Origin: Saprospiraceae bacterium
GTDB lineage: Bacteria > Bacteroidota > Bacteroidia > Chitinophagales > Saprospiraceae
Reading direction: 5' to 3'
NCBI GenBank assembly: GCA_021739645.1
Contig: JAIPBL010000017.1
Span: 1-64,000, forward strand
DNA length: 64,000 nucleotides
The notes under the pieces were generated by a model. It worked only from the letters and a program-made list of their open reading frames with translations. It did not search any database and had not been told where the DNA came from. The position numbers and the translations under genes are program-made. This document shows, piece after piece, positions 48,200 to 58,545 of the stretch. Positions within the stretch are counted from its first letter, which is position 1; every line of letters begins with the position of its first letter.

Positions 48200-48562
48200 T
48201 CAAACAAGATCTGAATCACGATAACTTTTTGCTGTTTCTTTCAGTTCCAGATGGTCATCAATTTGACGAGTCGGTTTTTTTCTTTTTTCCAGTTGATCAA
48301 GCTCTTTTCGATATTCTCTGTCTTCCCATTCTGAACTCAATACACCGCTTCCTGGGACACCAAACACCCGCAGATAATGAAACAATAGGCCAATTCCCCA
48401 AAAAAAAGTAACCTGAAGCGGCTCCAAAGGATGTCCCTGGAACAATCCAGTAAAAAAGAAAAAACCATTGAACACTGCGAAGAAAAAGAGGTGCTTATAA
48501 AATTTGGATTTCCTTCTTACCCGTCGTTGGGCTTCATCGTAGATATCGGGTTGTTTGTACAT
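48200..48562 (-). CDS. 2TM domain protein
   Basis: YDEAQRRVRRKSKFYKHLFFFAVFNGFFFFTGL...FFWGIGLLFHYLRVFGVPG. Confidence 0.82.
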   Translation of the reverse strand: MYKQPDIYDEAQRRVRRKSKFYKHLFFFAVFNGFFFFTGLFQGHPLEPLQVTFFWGIGLLFHYLRVFGVPGSGVLSSEWEDREYRKELDQLEKRKKPTRQIDDHLELKETAKSYRDSDLV

Positions 48563-48580
48563 TTTATGATTGATTATAGG

Positions 48581-48964
48581 TTAAACAAAATCTGATTCAT
48601 CATAATTATCACGTAACTCCTTTAGTTCCAAGCCCTTATCTTTTGGCGTTGATGGATGCTTGGCCGACTTTGGTGACGGCATTTGTTGACGAAATTGTCT
48701 TAGTTCCCTTTCCAACTCCTTTTCTTCCCATTCCTTACTCAAGATGTCAAAACCCGGTATCCCGAAAACCTCAACATAATGGAAGGCTAATCCAACTCCC
48801 CAACCTAACAATGGGTAAACAAACCAGAGCGTTCCCGGGGAAGTCAATAAGTTAAGGACCAGTAAAAAAAGGTTTACGATGGCATAGGACATTAAATGCT
48901 GGTAAAATGATTTTTTCGCTTTTACCCGCTTTTTTGCCCTCAAAAATTCTTCTTCCGTGTGCAT
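48581..48964 (-). CDS. 2TM domain protein (paralog of the neighbour)
   Basis: FLRAKKRVKAKKSFYQHLMSYAIVNLFLLVLNLL...GWGVGLAFHYVEVFGIPGFDILSKEWEEKE. Confidence 0.82.
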   Translation of the reverse strand: MHTEEEFLRAKKRVKAKKSFYQHLMSYAIVNLFLLVLNLLTSPGTLWFVYPLLGWGVGLAFHYVEVFGIPGFDILSKEWEEKELERELRQFRQQMPSPKSAKHPSTPKDKGLELKELRDNYDESDFV

Positions 48965-49293
48965 AATATTGGTGAAACTTATTAAAGATACTATTAGGAT
49001 AAACCAATTGAAAATCAACAAGTTGCAAAAATCCTATGAATTTTCCGGTATTTGTACTCAAGCTACTTTCTGAAATGTGCTTGTTAAACAACCAAAATTA
49101 CACCGCAATTTATTTTCAATTTATTCGGCTAAATATGCTGGAAGCATTTCAGTAGAGTATTGTTCAATTGACCAGTTGTGGGAAATATTGGACAAAAATC
49201 ATTGATTTTTTGATTTTATGCAGCAAAATAATCAAATCAGCCCCACAACTCCCACCTAAAAGCCCAACTTTGCGGCAAAAAATTAAATATAAA

Positions 49294-51234
49294 ATGAGTC
49301 AAAAGAATACAAATACTCCCCAACTACCCGGCGATGCCTCACTCCCCTCTTCCAAATCTGAAATTGCTCGACTTTACAAAAAACTCGGTGAGACCCAAAA
49401 ATATGCCGTGGAAGATTTCTTCCGGTTGCCTAAAAAATCACGTTATCAGCTTTCGCCGGACGGCAACTACTTCGCTTATCTGGGCCCATTCAAACGCCGG
49501 CTGAACATCTTTGTGCAAAAAACAAACGGCAAGCGTGCCCGCCGAGTAACGGAAGTCACTGACCGAGACATTGCTTGGTTTTTCTGGAAAGACAACAGGA
49601 TAGTATTTGGAAAAGACGAGGCAGGTGATGAAAATTTTCATATTTATTCTGTAAGTGCCGACGGTAATAATCTAACTGACCTGACGCCGTTCGCTGGGGT
49701 TAGGATTGACCTAATTGACGACCTCGAAGACATCGAAAATGAGATTATCATTTCGATGAACAAGAACAACCCACAGCTTTTTGAGCCATACCGCTTGAAC
49801 ATCACAACAGGGGAAATCCATCAACTGGCCGAGAACCCCAACCCGATAGAGCCCCTCGACGGTTGGATGACCGACCACGACGGGAAACTGCGCATTGCCA
49901 ACAAAATCTCTGGCGGCACCAACGCTACCCTACTCTACCGACCAACCGAGGACGAACCTTTCCGGCCCGTACTGACTACCGACTTCCGGGAAAGCATTTC
50001 GCCCCTGTTTTTTGATTTCGAAAATGAACACCAAGTTTATGTTGCTTCCAATCTGGGACGTGACCGCAGCGTCATCACCAAGCTTGACTTGCTGACGGGT
50101 AAGGAGGTCGGTGAACCACTTTTTACCCATGAGGAAGTGGACGTAACCCAACTCGGCTACTCACGGAAACGTCGGGTGCTTACGAGCATCGTTTACACTA
50201 CCGCCAAAAGGCAGCTGCATTTCCTCGATGATGAATCCCAACGGACCTTTCGGCGGCTAGAAAAAGAACTCGGCGACTACGAAATCTTCATCACCGGAAT
50301 GAATAAGGCCGAGGATAAAATGATGGTGAGAACGTACAGCGACCGCTCACTCGGCGCCTACTATTTCTTCGACAAAACGGCAGATTCACTGACCAAAATC
50401 GTGGAGGTAAGCCCTTGGCTCGATGAAACGGACATGGCTCCAATGAAACCAATCAGCTTCCAAACCTCCGACGGCCTGGCAATTCATGGCTACCTCACAT
50501 TGCCAAAGGACAAACCTGCCAAAAACCTACCCATCATCCTCAATCCTCACGGTGGTCCCTGGGTGCGTGACAATTGGGGTTTCAATCCTGAAATTCAGTT
50601 GTTGGCAAGCAGAGGCTATGGAGTCCTCCAACTCAACTACCGGGGCAGCACCGGCTATGGCCGAAAATTCTGGGAATGCAGCTTCAAGCAATGGGGCAAA
50701 AAAATGCAGGACGACCTCTCGGAAGGTGTTCAGTGGCTGGTAAAACAGGGCATTGCCAACCCAAAACGAGTGGCTATATATGGTGGCAGCTACGGGGGCT
50801 ACGCCACGCTAGCCGGGGTCACTTTTACCCCAGGTTTGTACGCTTGCGCAATTGACTATGTGGGCGTTTCTAACCTGTTCACGTTTATGAACACCATCCC
50901 ACCCTATTGGAAACCTTACCTCGACATGATGTACGAGATGGTGGGCAACCCAGAAAAGGACAAGGATGCCATGTACGATGCATCGCCTGTCTTTCACATT
51001 GACAAAATAAAATGCCCGCTGTTCGTGGTGCAAGGAGCCAATGACCCACGGGTGAACATTGACGAGAGCGACCAAATCGTGGCGGCGCTTCGCAAACAGG
51101 GTGTGGAGGTGCTGTACATGGTGAAGTACGACGAGGGGCACGGGTTTCACAATGAGGAAAACCGGTTCGAGATGTACAAGGCGATGCTGGGCTTTTTAGG
51201 AAAAAATTTAGGGCAAAAAGGTGAGGGGCAATAA
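49294..51234 (+). CDS. S9-family peptidase (acylaminoacyl/prolyl oligopeptidase type)
   Basis: Beta-propeller N-terminus, catalytic [37 protein letters not shown]. Confidence 0.93.
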   Translation: MSQKNTNTPQLPGDASLPSSKSEIARLYKKLGETQKYAVEDFFRLPKKSRYQLSPDGNYFAYLGPFKRRLNIFVQKTNGKRARRVTEVTDRDIAWFFWKDNRIVFGKDEAGDENFHIYSVSADGNNLTDLTPFAGVRIDLIDDLEDIENEIIISMNKNNPQLFEPYRLNITTGEIHQLAENPNPIEPLDGWMTDHDGKLRIANKISGGTNATLLYRPTEDEPFRPVLTTDFRESISPLFFDFENEHQVYVASNLGRDRSVITKLDLLTGKEVGEPLFTHEEVDVTQLGYSRKRRVLTSIVYTTAKRQLHFLDDESQRTFRRLEKELGDYEIFITGMNKAEDKMMVRTYSDRSLGAYYFFDKTADSLTKIVEVSPWLDETDMAPMKPISFQTSDGLAIHGYLTLPKDKPAKNLPIILNPHGGPWVRDNWGFNPEIQLLASRGYGVLQLNYRGSTGYGRKFWECSFKQWGKKMQDDLSEGVQWLVKQGIANPKRVAIYGGSYGGYATLAGVTFTPGLYACAIDYVGVSNLFTFMNTIPPYWKPYLDMMYEMVGNPEKDKDAMYDASPVFHIDKIKCPLFVVQGANDPRVNIDESDQIVAALRKQGVEVLYMVKYDEGHGFHNEENRFEMYKAMLGFLGKNLGQKGEGQ

Positions 51235-51358
51235 ACCCAAGGTGCTAAAAGTCATCTTTTGGGACAATTGTAGTCATACGGGTTTTCTACTGTGTAGCTT
51301 TAACTTTGACCGCTATTTTGAAGGCTACAGCTTCACCTACCTAATTAATCCATTGAAG

Positions 51359-52099
51359 ATGAAATACTTGCCATTATTTTTCTTGTTCGTTCTCCCCAGC
51401 ATTTCGGTTGCGCAGGATGCCCGCCAAATCATCCAAAAAGCAGATAAAAAAGTGCGGGGCAACACCTCCCAAGCCGAAATGAGCATCACCACCGTCCGCC
51501 CGAAATGGAAGCGGGAGATGAAGGTGCGGATGTGGTCGAAGGGCACGGAATACGCCATGGTGCTGGTTCTTTCACCCGCAAAGGACAAAGGCGTCACTTT
51601 TTTAAAAAGAAAAAAAGAAGTTTGGAACTGGTTGCCCAGCCTCGAACGGGTCATCAAACTGCCACCGTCCATGATGTCGCAGGCTTGGATGGGCACCGAT
51701 TTTACCAACGATGACTTCGTCAAGGAATCGTCCATGGTGGATGATTACAGCCACAAATTGTTGGGAAGCGAAACCATTGGCGACCGGGAATGCTACAAAA
51801 TTGAGATGATTCCCAAGCCAGACGCAGCAGTCGTTTGGAGCAAAATATCGGTATGGATTGACAAAAAGGACTACATGCAACTGCGCTCCGAAATGTTCGA
51901 TGATGACGGCGACCTGGTCAATACCATCACCTCCAGTGAATTCAAAGTCTTTGGCGACCGGCTCTTACCCAGCCTAATGGAGATGGTGCCAGCAGACAAA
52001 GCGGGCCACAAGACCATCATGCGATATCAGTCAATTCAGTACGACAAGCCGATTGAAGACAGCTTTTTCTCCACCGAAAACATGAAGCGATTGAAATAA
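51359..52099 (+). CDS. LolA-like outer membrane lipoprotein-sorting family protein
   Basis: Signal peptide; ARQIIQKADKKVRGNTSQAEMSITTVRPKWKREMKVRMWSKGTEYAMVLVLSPAKDKGVTFLKRKKEVWNWLPSLERVIKLPPSMMSQAWMGTDFTNDDFVKESS. Confidence 0.88.
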   Translation: MKYLPLFFLFVLPSISVAQDARQIIQKADKKVRGNTSQAEMSITTVRPKWKREMKVRMWSKGTEYAMVLVLSPAKDKGVTFLKRKKEVWNWLPSLERVIKLPPSMMSQAWMGTDFTNDDFVKESSMVDDYSHKLLGSETIGDRECYKIEMIPKPDAAVVWSKISVWIDKKDYMQLRSEMFDDDGDLVNTITSSEFKVFGDRLLPSLMEMVPADKAGHKTIMRYQSIQYDKPIEDSFFSTENMKRLK

Positions 52100-52132
52100 C
52101 TGATGTTCGGAATTTGCATCAAAACCTAAATT

Positions 52133-53347
52133 ATGCTCCTCCTCCTCGCATGGCGAAATCTTTGGCGAAACAAGAGCAGGTCGTTGATAACAATGGCCTC
52201 GGTATTTTGCGCCGTGGTCTTGGCGGTGCTGACCGCCGCCTTGCAACAAGGGGTTTGGGACAACCTGATAAAAAACGTAGTCGGTTATTACACGGGGTAC
52301 CTCCAAATCCACCACGAAGGCTACTGGGATGACCAAACCCTGGAAAATGCTTTCGAACCTACCGACAGCCTTCAAACCCTCCTTCAAACTACACCTGGGA
52401 TAAATACCTCCGCCGCTCGGTTGGAGTCTTTCGTACTGGCTTCTTCGGGTGAAAAAACGAGGGGCTGCATAGTGGTCGGCGTTGAACCAGCGCGAGAGGA
52501 GGGCATCATCCATCTTCGTGAAAAATTGGCAAAGGGGACTTATTTGACCCAAACCGATGACGGCGCAATGGTTGGCGAAGAGCTGGCCAAAAGGCTTTCG
52601 ATCGGTGTCGGAGATACAATTGTACTGCTGGGGCAAGGCATGTACGGCTCCATGGCCGCCGGGAAATTTGCCATTCGTGGACTGCTACATTTCGGCTCAC
52701 CAGAGTTGAACGAAAACATGCTTTTTTTGTCGCTCCCCAACGCTCAGACCCTGTTCGATGCTGCTGGCCTGGTCACTTCTATCGTTATTTCACCCACAGA
52801 TACAAGAGCACTGGACCAACTAGCAGGCACCCTCAACAACCGAGCCGGGCCGACGCACGAGGTAATGACCTGGAAGGAAATGATGCCTGAAATGGTGCAG
52901 AGCATCGCTGCCGATTCTGCTGGAATGTACATCATTCTCGGTGTGCTGTACCTCGTGATTTCCTTCGGAATTTTCAGTACGTTGCTCATGATGGTGGCCG
53001 AGCGTCAACGGGAATTCGGGATGCTGGTCGCTGTGGGTTTAAAAAAGCGAAAATTGGCGTGGATGCTGACGATTGAGTCGCTGCTGGTCACCTTAACAGG
53101 ATCGGTTATCGGCATCTTGGTAAGCATTCCGATAGCCCATTATTTAGCTAAAAACCCCATCCGTTTTTCCGGTCAAACGGCCGAGGTGTATGAACGTTTT
53201 GGGTTCGAAGCGATATTTCCTGCCTCAACTGAAACATCTATTTTTCTAACCCAAGGACTAATCGTTTTGGTCATCGGATTGGTGCTTTCTGCCTATCCGA
53301 TATTTAGCGCCTTCAAGCTGGAAGCGGTGAAAGCCATGCGGAAATAA
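52133..53347 (+). CDS. FtsX/MacB-like ABC permease (first of pair)
   Basis: LLLAWRNLWRNKSRSLITMASVF; LLMMVAERQREFGMLVAVGLKKRKLAWMLTIESLLVTLTGSVIGI. Confidence 0.88.
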   Translation: MLLLLAWRNLWRNKSRSLITMASVFCAVVLAVLTAALQQGVWDNLIKNVVGYYTGYLQIHHEGYWDDQTLENAFEPTDSLQTLLQTTPGINTSAARLESFVLASSGEKTRGCIVVGVEPAREEGIIHLREKLAKGTYLTQTDDGAMVGEELAKRLSIGVGDTIVLLGQGMYGSMAAGKFAIRGLLHFGSPELNENMLFLSLPNAQTLFDAAGLVTSIVISPTDTRALDQLAGTLNNRAGPTHEVMTWKEMMPEMVQSIAADSAGMYIILGVLYLVISFGIFSTLLMMVAERQREFGMLVAVGLKKRKLAWMLTIESLLVTLTGSVIGILVSIPIAHYLAKNPIRFSGQTAEVYERFGFEAIFPASTETSIFLTQGLIVLVIGLVLSAYPIFSAFKLEAVKAMRK

Positions 53348-53380
53348 TTCGTTGATTGTCAAATACTTAACTTTAGACTT

Positions 53381-54592
53381 ATGCTATTGACCCTCGCTTG
53401 GCGAAACATTTGGCGGAACAAAGTCCGCAGCCTGGTCATCATTTGTTCGGTGGCAGTAGGGTTATGGGCGGGAGCGTTCATCGTCGCCGTGTACGACGGC
53501 ATGGCCAAGGATAGAATTCGCACGGTAATTCAAGAAGAGGTTTCTCACCTTCAAATCCATCATCCCGCTTTCAAGGAAGATTTCGAACCAAAATTCGTTG
53601 CCGGTGACGTGGACAGTTTGACGGCAAAAATCGTCGCTGTGCCAGGCGTCAAATCGATAACCGCAAGGAGCATCACCCGAGGGATGATGGCCAATGCGAG
53701 CAACAGCTCAGGCGTTACTGTTATTGGAATTGAGCCAGCCTCAGAAAATAAAACCACGGGCTTGCAGGGTAGAATCATTGCGGGGGATTTTTTCCCGGAA
53801 GGAAAACGTAACCCCATCTTGGTTGGGAACAAACTTGCCGAAAAACTCAACATAAAATCCGGCAACAAGGTCGTGCTAACTTTCACCAACACTCACAACA
53901 ACCTGACCTCCGGTGCATTCAAGGTCGTGGGCATTTACCAATCAATAAACTCCAAGTTGGATGGGACGAATGTGTACGTTTTGCGACAGAACCTGAACGC
54001 CCTGTTGACCACGCCGGGCAAAGCGCACGAGTGCGCTATTTTGCTGAACAACGACGATTTGGTTGATAGTGTAAAACTTCAATTGCAGGCAATTTTCCCG
54101 GACTTGAAAGTTGAAACCTGGCGGCAGGTCTCGCCGGAAAGCGACCTTATCGCCACCTATACTACCCAATCGGCCATCATCATGGTGGTCATTATCATGA
54201 TTGCGTTGGCGTTCGGAATCGTAAACACGATGTTGATGGCCGTTCTGGAGCGCACCCGTGAAATCGGGATGCTGATGGCCCTTGGCCTGAAAAAAGGAAA
54301 GCTATTGACTATGATTATTTTTGAAACCTTTTTGCTCACTTTAGTTGGAGCGCCATTTGGCTTATTGGTGGCCTGGGCCACCGTAGCGCTTACCCAAGAT
54401 GGAATTGACATCTCGGCTTTTGCCGACAAGGGGTTGTCGGAGTATGGTTTCAGCGCCATTTTATACCCCATACTTTCTTGGGACAGTGTTTATCAAATCA
54501 TCGTCATCGTTGTTTGCGCCGCCTTGTTTTCTGCGATTTTCCCAGCAATAAAAGCCATTCGCCTGAAACCCGTCGAGGCAATTCGGCAATAA
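53381..54592 (+). CDS. FtsX/MacB-like ABC permease (second of pair)
   Basis: LTLAWRNIWRNKVRSLVIICSVAVG; MLMAVLERTREIGMLMALGLKKGKLLTMIIFETFLLTLVGAPFG. Confidence 0.88.
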   Translation: MLLTLAWRNIWRNKVRSLVIICSVAVGLWAGAFIVAVYDGMAKDRIRTVIQEEVSHLQIHHPAFKEDFEPKFVAGDVDSLTAKIVAVPGVKSITARSITRGMMANASNSSGVTVIGIEPASENKTTGLQGRIIAGDFFPEGKRNPILVGNKLAEKLNIKSGNKVVLTFTNTHNNLTSGAFKVVGIYQSINSKLDGTNVYVLRQNLNALLTTPGKAHECAILLNNDDLVDSVKLQLQAIFPDLKVETWRQVSPESDLIATYTTQSAIIMVVIIMIALAFGIVNTMLMAVLERTREIGMLMALGLKKGKLLTMIIFETFLLTLVGAPFGLLVAWATVALTQDGIDISAFADKGLSEYGFSAILYPILSWDSVYQIIVIVVCAALFSAIFPAIKAIRLKPVEAIRQ

Positions 54593-54620
54593 ATTGAATT
54601 GTTGTTTGAAAAAATAGAAC

Positions 54621-55322
54621 ATGGAAATAGTAATTGATGCCCATAATGTAAGCAAAGTTTACAACCCCGAAACGATTCCCGTTCATGCAGTGAACAACGT
54701 ACACTTGCATGTGGAACGTGGTGAATTTACGGCGCTGGTCGGGCCATCTGGCTCCGGCAAAACCACCCTGCTGAACCTGCTTGGTGGGCTGGACAGACCC
54801 AATGAAGGCAAAATCGTCATCAACGGAACGGACATCACCGACATGAAAGAAAACCAACTGATTGACTTCCGGCTGAACAATATCGGTTTCGTTTTTCAAT
54901 CTTTCAACCTGATACCGGTACTCACAGCCAAGGAAAACATCGAGTTTATCATGCTGTTGCAGGGTGCTTCCAAAAAGCAACGGGACGAGCGGGTGCAGAC
55001 CTTACTCAAAGAAATCGGCCTTTCCGACAAAACGAACACCATGCCCTCGCAGCTCTCCGGCGGCCAGCAGCAACGGGTGGCCGTGGCAAGGGCGCTGGCC
55101 TCCAAACCCCAGTTCATTCTGGCAGATGAACCCACTGCCAACCTCGATTCAAAATCTGCCTCCGACCTCCTCGACATCATGGCAAAGCTCAACAAGGAAG
55201 AAAACATGACCTTCATTTTTTCCACCCACGACAGTCGGGTCATTGAGCGGGCACGCCGGGTCGTCACGCTGGTGGATGGGAGAATTACTTCCGACACAGC
55301 CACTTTTCAAATCTCACACTGA
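54621..55322 (+). CDS. LolD/MacB-like ABC ATP-binding protein
   Basis: GPSGSGKTTLLNLLGGLDRPNEGKI, QLSGGQQQRVAVARALASKPQFILADEPTANLDSKS, STHDSRVIE. Confidence 0.94.
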   Translation: MEIVIDAHNVSKVYNPETIPVHAVNNVHLHVERGEFTALVGPSGSGKTTLLNLLGGLDRPNEGKIVINGTDITDMKENQLIDFRLNNIGFVFQSFNLIPVLTAKENIEFIMLLQGASKKQRDERVQTLLKEIGLSDKTNTMPSQLSGGQQQRVAVARALASKPQFILADEPTANLDSKSASDLLDIMAKLNKEENMTFIFSTHDSRVIERARRVVTLVDGRITSDTATFQISH

Positions 55323-55351
55323 GGCCGCAGTGTATCCAAAATTGCTTTTGC

Positions 55352-56524
55352 ATGAAATTCACCAAGAAAATTTGGATGGTTTTAATGGCCTGTACTTCGG
55401 TAGCGCCGCTGTTCTCCCAATCGGAAGAAAACAGCCCAAAATGGCAGCTCGGTGGCTATCTAAAAAACCTCCAAACCTTGACCAACCTACCCGAAACTGA
55501 CCTCAACCTCACTGACGGTCAATTTCATAACCGCCTGAATTTCAAGTGGTTCCCTTCTAATAAATTCACTTTCGACGCCGAATTGCGCACTCGCTTTTTT
55601 TATGGTGAAACCATCAAATACACGCCTGGCTTCACCGAGCAATTGGAAAAAGACCCCGGGCTGGTTGACCTTTCTTGGGTCATCGCAAAATCAAATGGAA
55701 CTGCCCTACACACGACCCTTGACCGCCTTTATATGGATTGGCATCAAGAACATTTGAGCATCCGAGCGGGCAGGCAGCGCATCAACTGGGGCATCGCCAC
55801 CAGTTGGAACCCGAACGACCTCTTCAACGCTTTCAACTTCCTCGACTTCGATTACGAGGAGCGCCCTGGCTCCGATGCAATTCGGGTGCAGTATTCAACC
55901 AGTGGGTTTTCGGGTTTTGACCTCGCCATCAATCCCGCTGATTCGTTGGAGGGTTCGGTGGCAGCAGCAAAATACTTTTTCAACACCAAGCAATTCGACG
56001 TTCAGGTATTGGGCGGCTATTTCAAAAGCGACCTGGTCTTGGGCATGGGCTGGGCCGGCAATCTCGGTGATACTGGATTCAAAGGTGAAGCTTCGTGGTT
56101 TCATGCCCCCGACGAATGGAAAGACACCAGCGCCGTTTTCGCCATCACAGCCCAAGCTGACCGGACTTTTGAAGGTGATTGGTACCTCAACGGTTCGGCA
56201 CTTTTCAACAGCGGTGGCCAGTCCAAAGCGGTCAGTTTGGAGCAACTGCTTCAGTTTCGCCTTTCCCCAAAAAACCTGATGCCCGGTAAGGTTACGTTGA
56301 GTTTGCAAGGTTCAAAAGGCATTTCGCCTTTGCTTACCGTGGGCAGTTCGGTGATTTATTCGCCCCAAATCAACCTCCTGCTCATCCTCCCCAACCTCAG
56401 CTACTCCATCAGCGACAACTGGAATCTCGACCTGATTGGACAGGTATTTTTTGCGGAAAACAACAAGGGGAAAATAGCCAACCTCGGCAATTTGGGGTTC
56501 ATTCGGCTGAAGTGGAGTTACTGA
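55352..56524 (+). CDS. Outer-membrane beta-barrel/porin-like protein
   Basis: Signal peptide; alternating amphipathic strands; RAGRQRINWGIATSWNPNDLFNAFNFLDFDYEERPGSDAIRVQY; terminal aromatic LGFIRLKWSY. Confidence 0.8.
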   Translation: MKFTKKIWMVLMACTSVAPLFSQSEENSPKWQLGGYLKNLQTLTNLPETDLNLTDGQFHNRLNFKWFPSNKFTFDAELRTRFFYGETIKYTPGFTEQLEKDPGLVDLSWVIAKSNGTALHTTLDRLYMDWHQEHLSIRAGRQRINWGIATSWNPNDLFNAFNFLDFDYEERPGSDAIRVQYSTSGFSGFDLAINPADSLEGSVAAAKYFFNTKQFDVQVLGGYFKSDLVLGMGWAGNLGDTGFKGEASWFHAPDEWKDTSAVFAITAQADRTFEGDWYLNGSALFNSGGQSKAVSLEQLLQFRLSPKNLMPGKVTLSLQGSKGISPLLTVGSSVIYSPQINLLLILPNLSYSISDNWNLDLIGQVFFAENNKGKIANLGNLGFIRLKWSY

Positions 56525-56600
56525 AAACCGGATTGCGGCCACACTTTTCAGCTATATTTGGCCATCTATAGTTCTTTGATTTACAGAATGAGTTTTGATG

Positions 56601-56708
56601 TTTGCGGTTTTGCCGCAAAGTTGCTCCCGCAGATTACGCAGATTACGCAGATTTTTCCTTCGGAAAAATCAAAAAACCATCTGCGTAAATCTGCAAAATC
56701 TGCGGGAG
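56601..56708. repeat. Intergenic nested inverted repeat (CGCAGATTA-type) next to TTTGCGG/CCGCAAA hairpin
   Basis: CTCCCGCAGATTACGCAGATTACGCAGAT ... GATTTTTCC TTC GGAAAAATC ... ATCTGCGTAAATCTGCAAAATCTGCGGGAG. Confidence 0.88.
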
Positions 56709-56754
56709 GAAAAATACTCAATCAGTTTGTCAATTTACTATAAAATCCTGTTTC

Positions 56755-57774
56755 ATGCAAACCCTGTTCGCCCCCTTTCCAAGCCTGACCACCGAACGCC
56801 TCCTGCTCCGACCACTCAAGTTGGAAGATGCACCAGAAATGCTCGTTCAACGCTCCGATGAGCGCATTCTCCGATTTACAGAGGCCAAAAAAGCAGCTGA
56901 CTTGGCTGATGCGACGGCGTTTATCGAAAAGATTCAAGCGGCAGTATCTGCCTATTGGGCCATTTGCCCGCTGGGGGAAGACAAACTCATCGGCACCATC
57001 TGCCTCTGGAATTTGAACACAGAAAAGCAGGTAGCCGAACTTGGCTACACGTTGCACCCCGACCACTGGGGCAAGGGTCTGGCCAGCGAAGCCGTGACCG
57101 CAGTAATTGATTTTGGCTTCGCAAAAATGGGTGCCACCTACCTCGAAGCGGGCTGCATGACTGGCAACGAGGCTTCCATTCGCTTGCTGAAAAAACAGGG
57201 TTTTGTAAAAACGGGCGTCGAGGATAAGTACGAGATTTTCGCCCTTTGCCGCCCTCCACTTGGCCAGTTTTTACTCGAAACCGAACGGCTGTCACTCCGT
57301 GAAATCACCCCCGACGACGCCCCATTCATCCTCGAACTGCTGAACACCCCCGACTGGATTGCCAACATCGGCGACCGGCAAGTGCGCAACCTCGATGATG
57401 CACGCAAGTACATCATCCATCGGCTGTTTTCAGCCTACCGCAAATTTGGCTTCGGCTTCTGGCTGATGGAAAGGAAAACGGATGGCATTCCTGTCGGCAT
57501 TGCTGGCTTGGTGAAACGAGACTTTCTCGACGACGTGGACATCGGGTATGCGCTGATGCCCAGTTTTCATGGACATGGGTACGCAGTTGAGGCCGCCAAA
57601 GCTGTGCTGAATATTGCGAAGCGAAAACTGGCGCTGCCCCGTCTCGCAGCCATCACCATCGAAAGCAACAAGCCATCACAGCAGGTCTTGGAGAAAATCG
57701 GGCTTCGCTTCGAACGGATAATTACCGTACCGGGGGATGAGGAGGAATTGATGTTGTGGGGGATAGATTTATGA
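56755..57774 (+). CDS. Tandem two-domain GNAT (RimJ/RimL-like) acetyltransferase
   Basis: TERLLLRPLKLEDAPEML...AELGYTLHPDHWGKGLASEAV and a second TERLSLREITPDDAPFIL...DIGYALMPSFHGHGYAVEAAKAVL. Confidence 0.88.
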   Translation: MQTLFAPFPSLTTERLLLRPLKLEDAPEMLVQRSDERILRFTEAKKAADLADATAFIEKIQAAVSAYWAICPLGEDKLIGTICLWNLNTEKQVAELGYTLHPDHWGKGLASEAVTAVIDFGFAKMGATYLEAGCMTGNEASIRLLKKQGFVKTGVEDKYEIFALCRPPLGQFLLETERLSLREITPDDAPFILELLNTPDWIANIGDRQVRNLDDARKYIIHRLFSAYRKFGFGFWLMERKTDGIPVGIAGLVKRDFLDDVDIGYALMPSFHGHGYAVEAAKAVLNIAKRKLALPRLAAITIESNKPSQQVLEKIGLRFERIITVPGDEEELMLWGIDL

Positions 57775-57783
57775 CTCAGCCTA

Positions 57784-58545
57784 TCAATGCTGCACCATGA
57801 TTGTTTCATAAACCAAGCGCCCACCTTGCAATTCAATTTGCAAGAAATAAGTGCCATTCGGCAAGTCGCCCACAGCGATTTGCGGCTTGGTTTGCTGTTG
57901 TGAGGTCGTTACAATGCGGCCCATAATGTTAAACATCCGAGTCGAAACGATTGGCTTCGATGCAGCTACCTGAATGCTTTCACTGGCAGGGTTTGGCGAA
58001 ACCAATAATTGGTCTTCCACCACCACTATATTTTGCGCCGAAACAAAGCAACTGGAATCCACCATGGCGATGTCGTAGGTCACGACTTCCAGAATATTGT
58101 CGGGTTCATCGGCCATTGAAAACAAAACCTGTACTGTGCAGCAGCCTTTTACTTGTTGGGGAAAAACTGCAAGCTCAAAAGTGTTTCCACCCACCCAATC
58201 AGGGCCAAGTGGCATTGGAGAACTGAAAGGGCTTAATGTATCAAGATTTGTGGTTGTCCCAACAGGCCAATAATGCAATTGGGTGTCAGCAATATATAAA
58301 CGCCAAGCGGCAGGGCAATCTGAAGGAACAACAAGCTGCCATTTCAGATAAATAGTCTCTTCCTCATTATAGATAAAATCGCTTATTGCATGATAAACAT
58401 TGTATGGGTCAACTAATGTATCATTAGGCGCTGGGGTAACATAGTGATAATCTGGCTCCAGGCCGAACAATTCCTGACCTATAGCTCTGCTGTTCAGCAG
58501 CAGAAAGACCACTATGAAGGAAACATTATAGAAAGCTATTTTCAT
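57784..58545 (-). CDS. Secreted protein with T9SS type A C-terminal sorting domain
   Basis: Signal peptide MKIAFYNVSFIVVFLLLNSRAIGQ; C-terminus LLVSPNPASESIQVAASKPIVSTRMFNIMGRIVTTSQQQTKPQIAVGDLPNGTYFLQIELQGGRLVYETIMVQH. Confidence 0.85.
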   Translation of the reverse strand: MKIAFYNVSFIVVFLLLNSRAIGQELFGLEPDYHYVTPAPNDTLVDPYNVYHAISDFIYNEEETIYLKWQLVVPSDCPAAWRLYIADTQLHYWPVGTTTNLDTLSPFSSPMPLGPDWVGGNTFELAVFPQQVKGCCTVQVLFSMADEPDNILEVVTYDIAMVDSSCFVSAQNIVVVEDQLLVSPNPASESIQVAASKPIVSTRMFNIMGRIVTTSQQQTKPQIAVGDLPNGTYFLQIELQGGRLVYETIMVQH

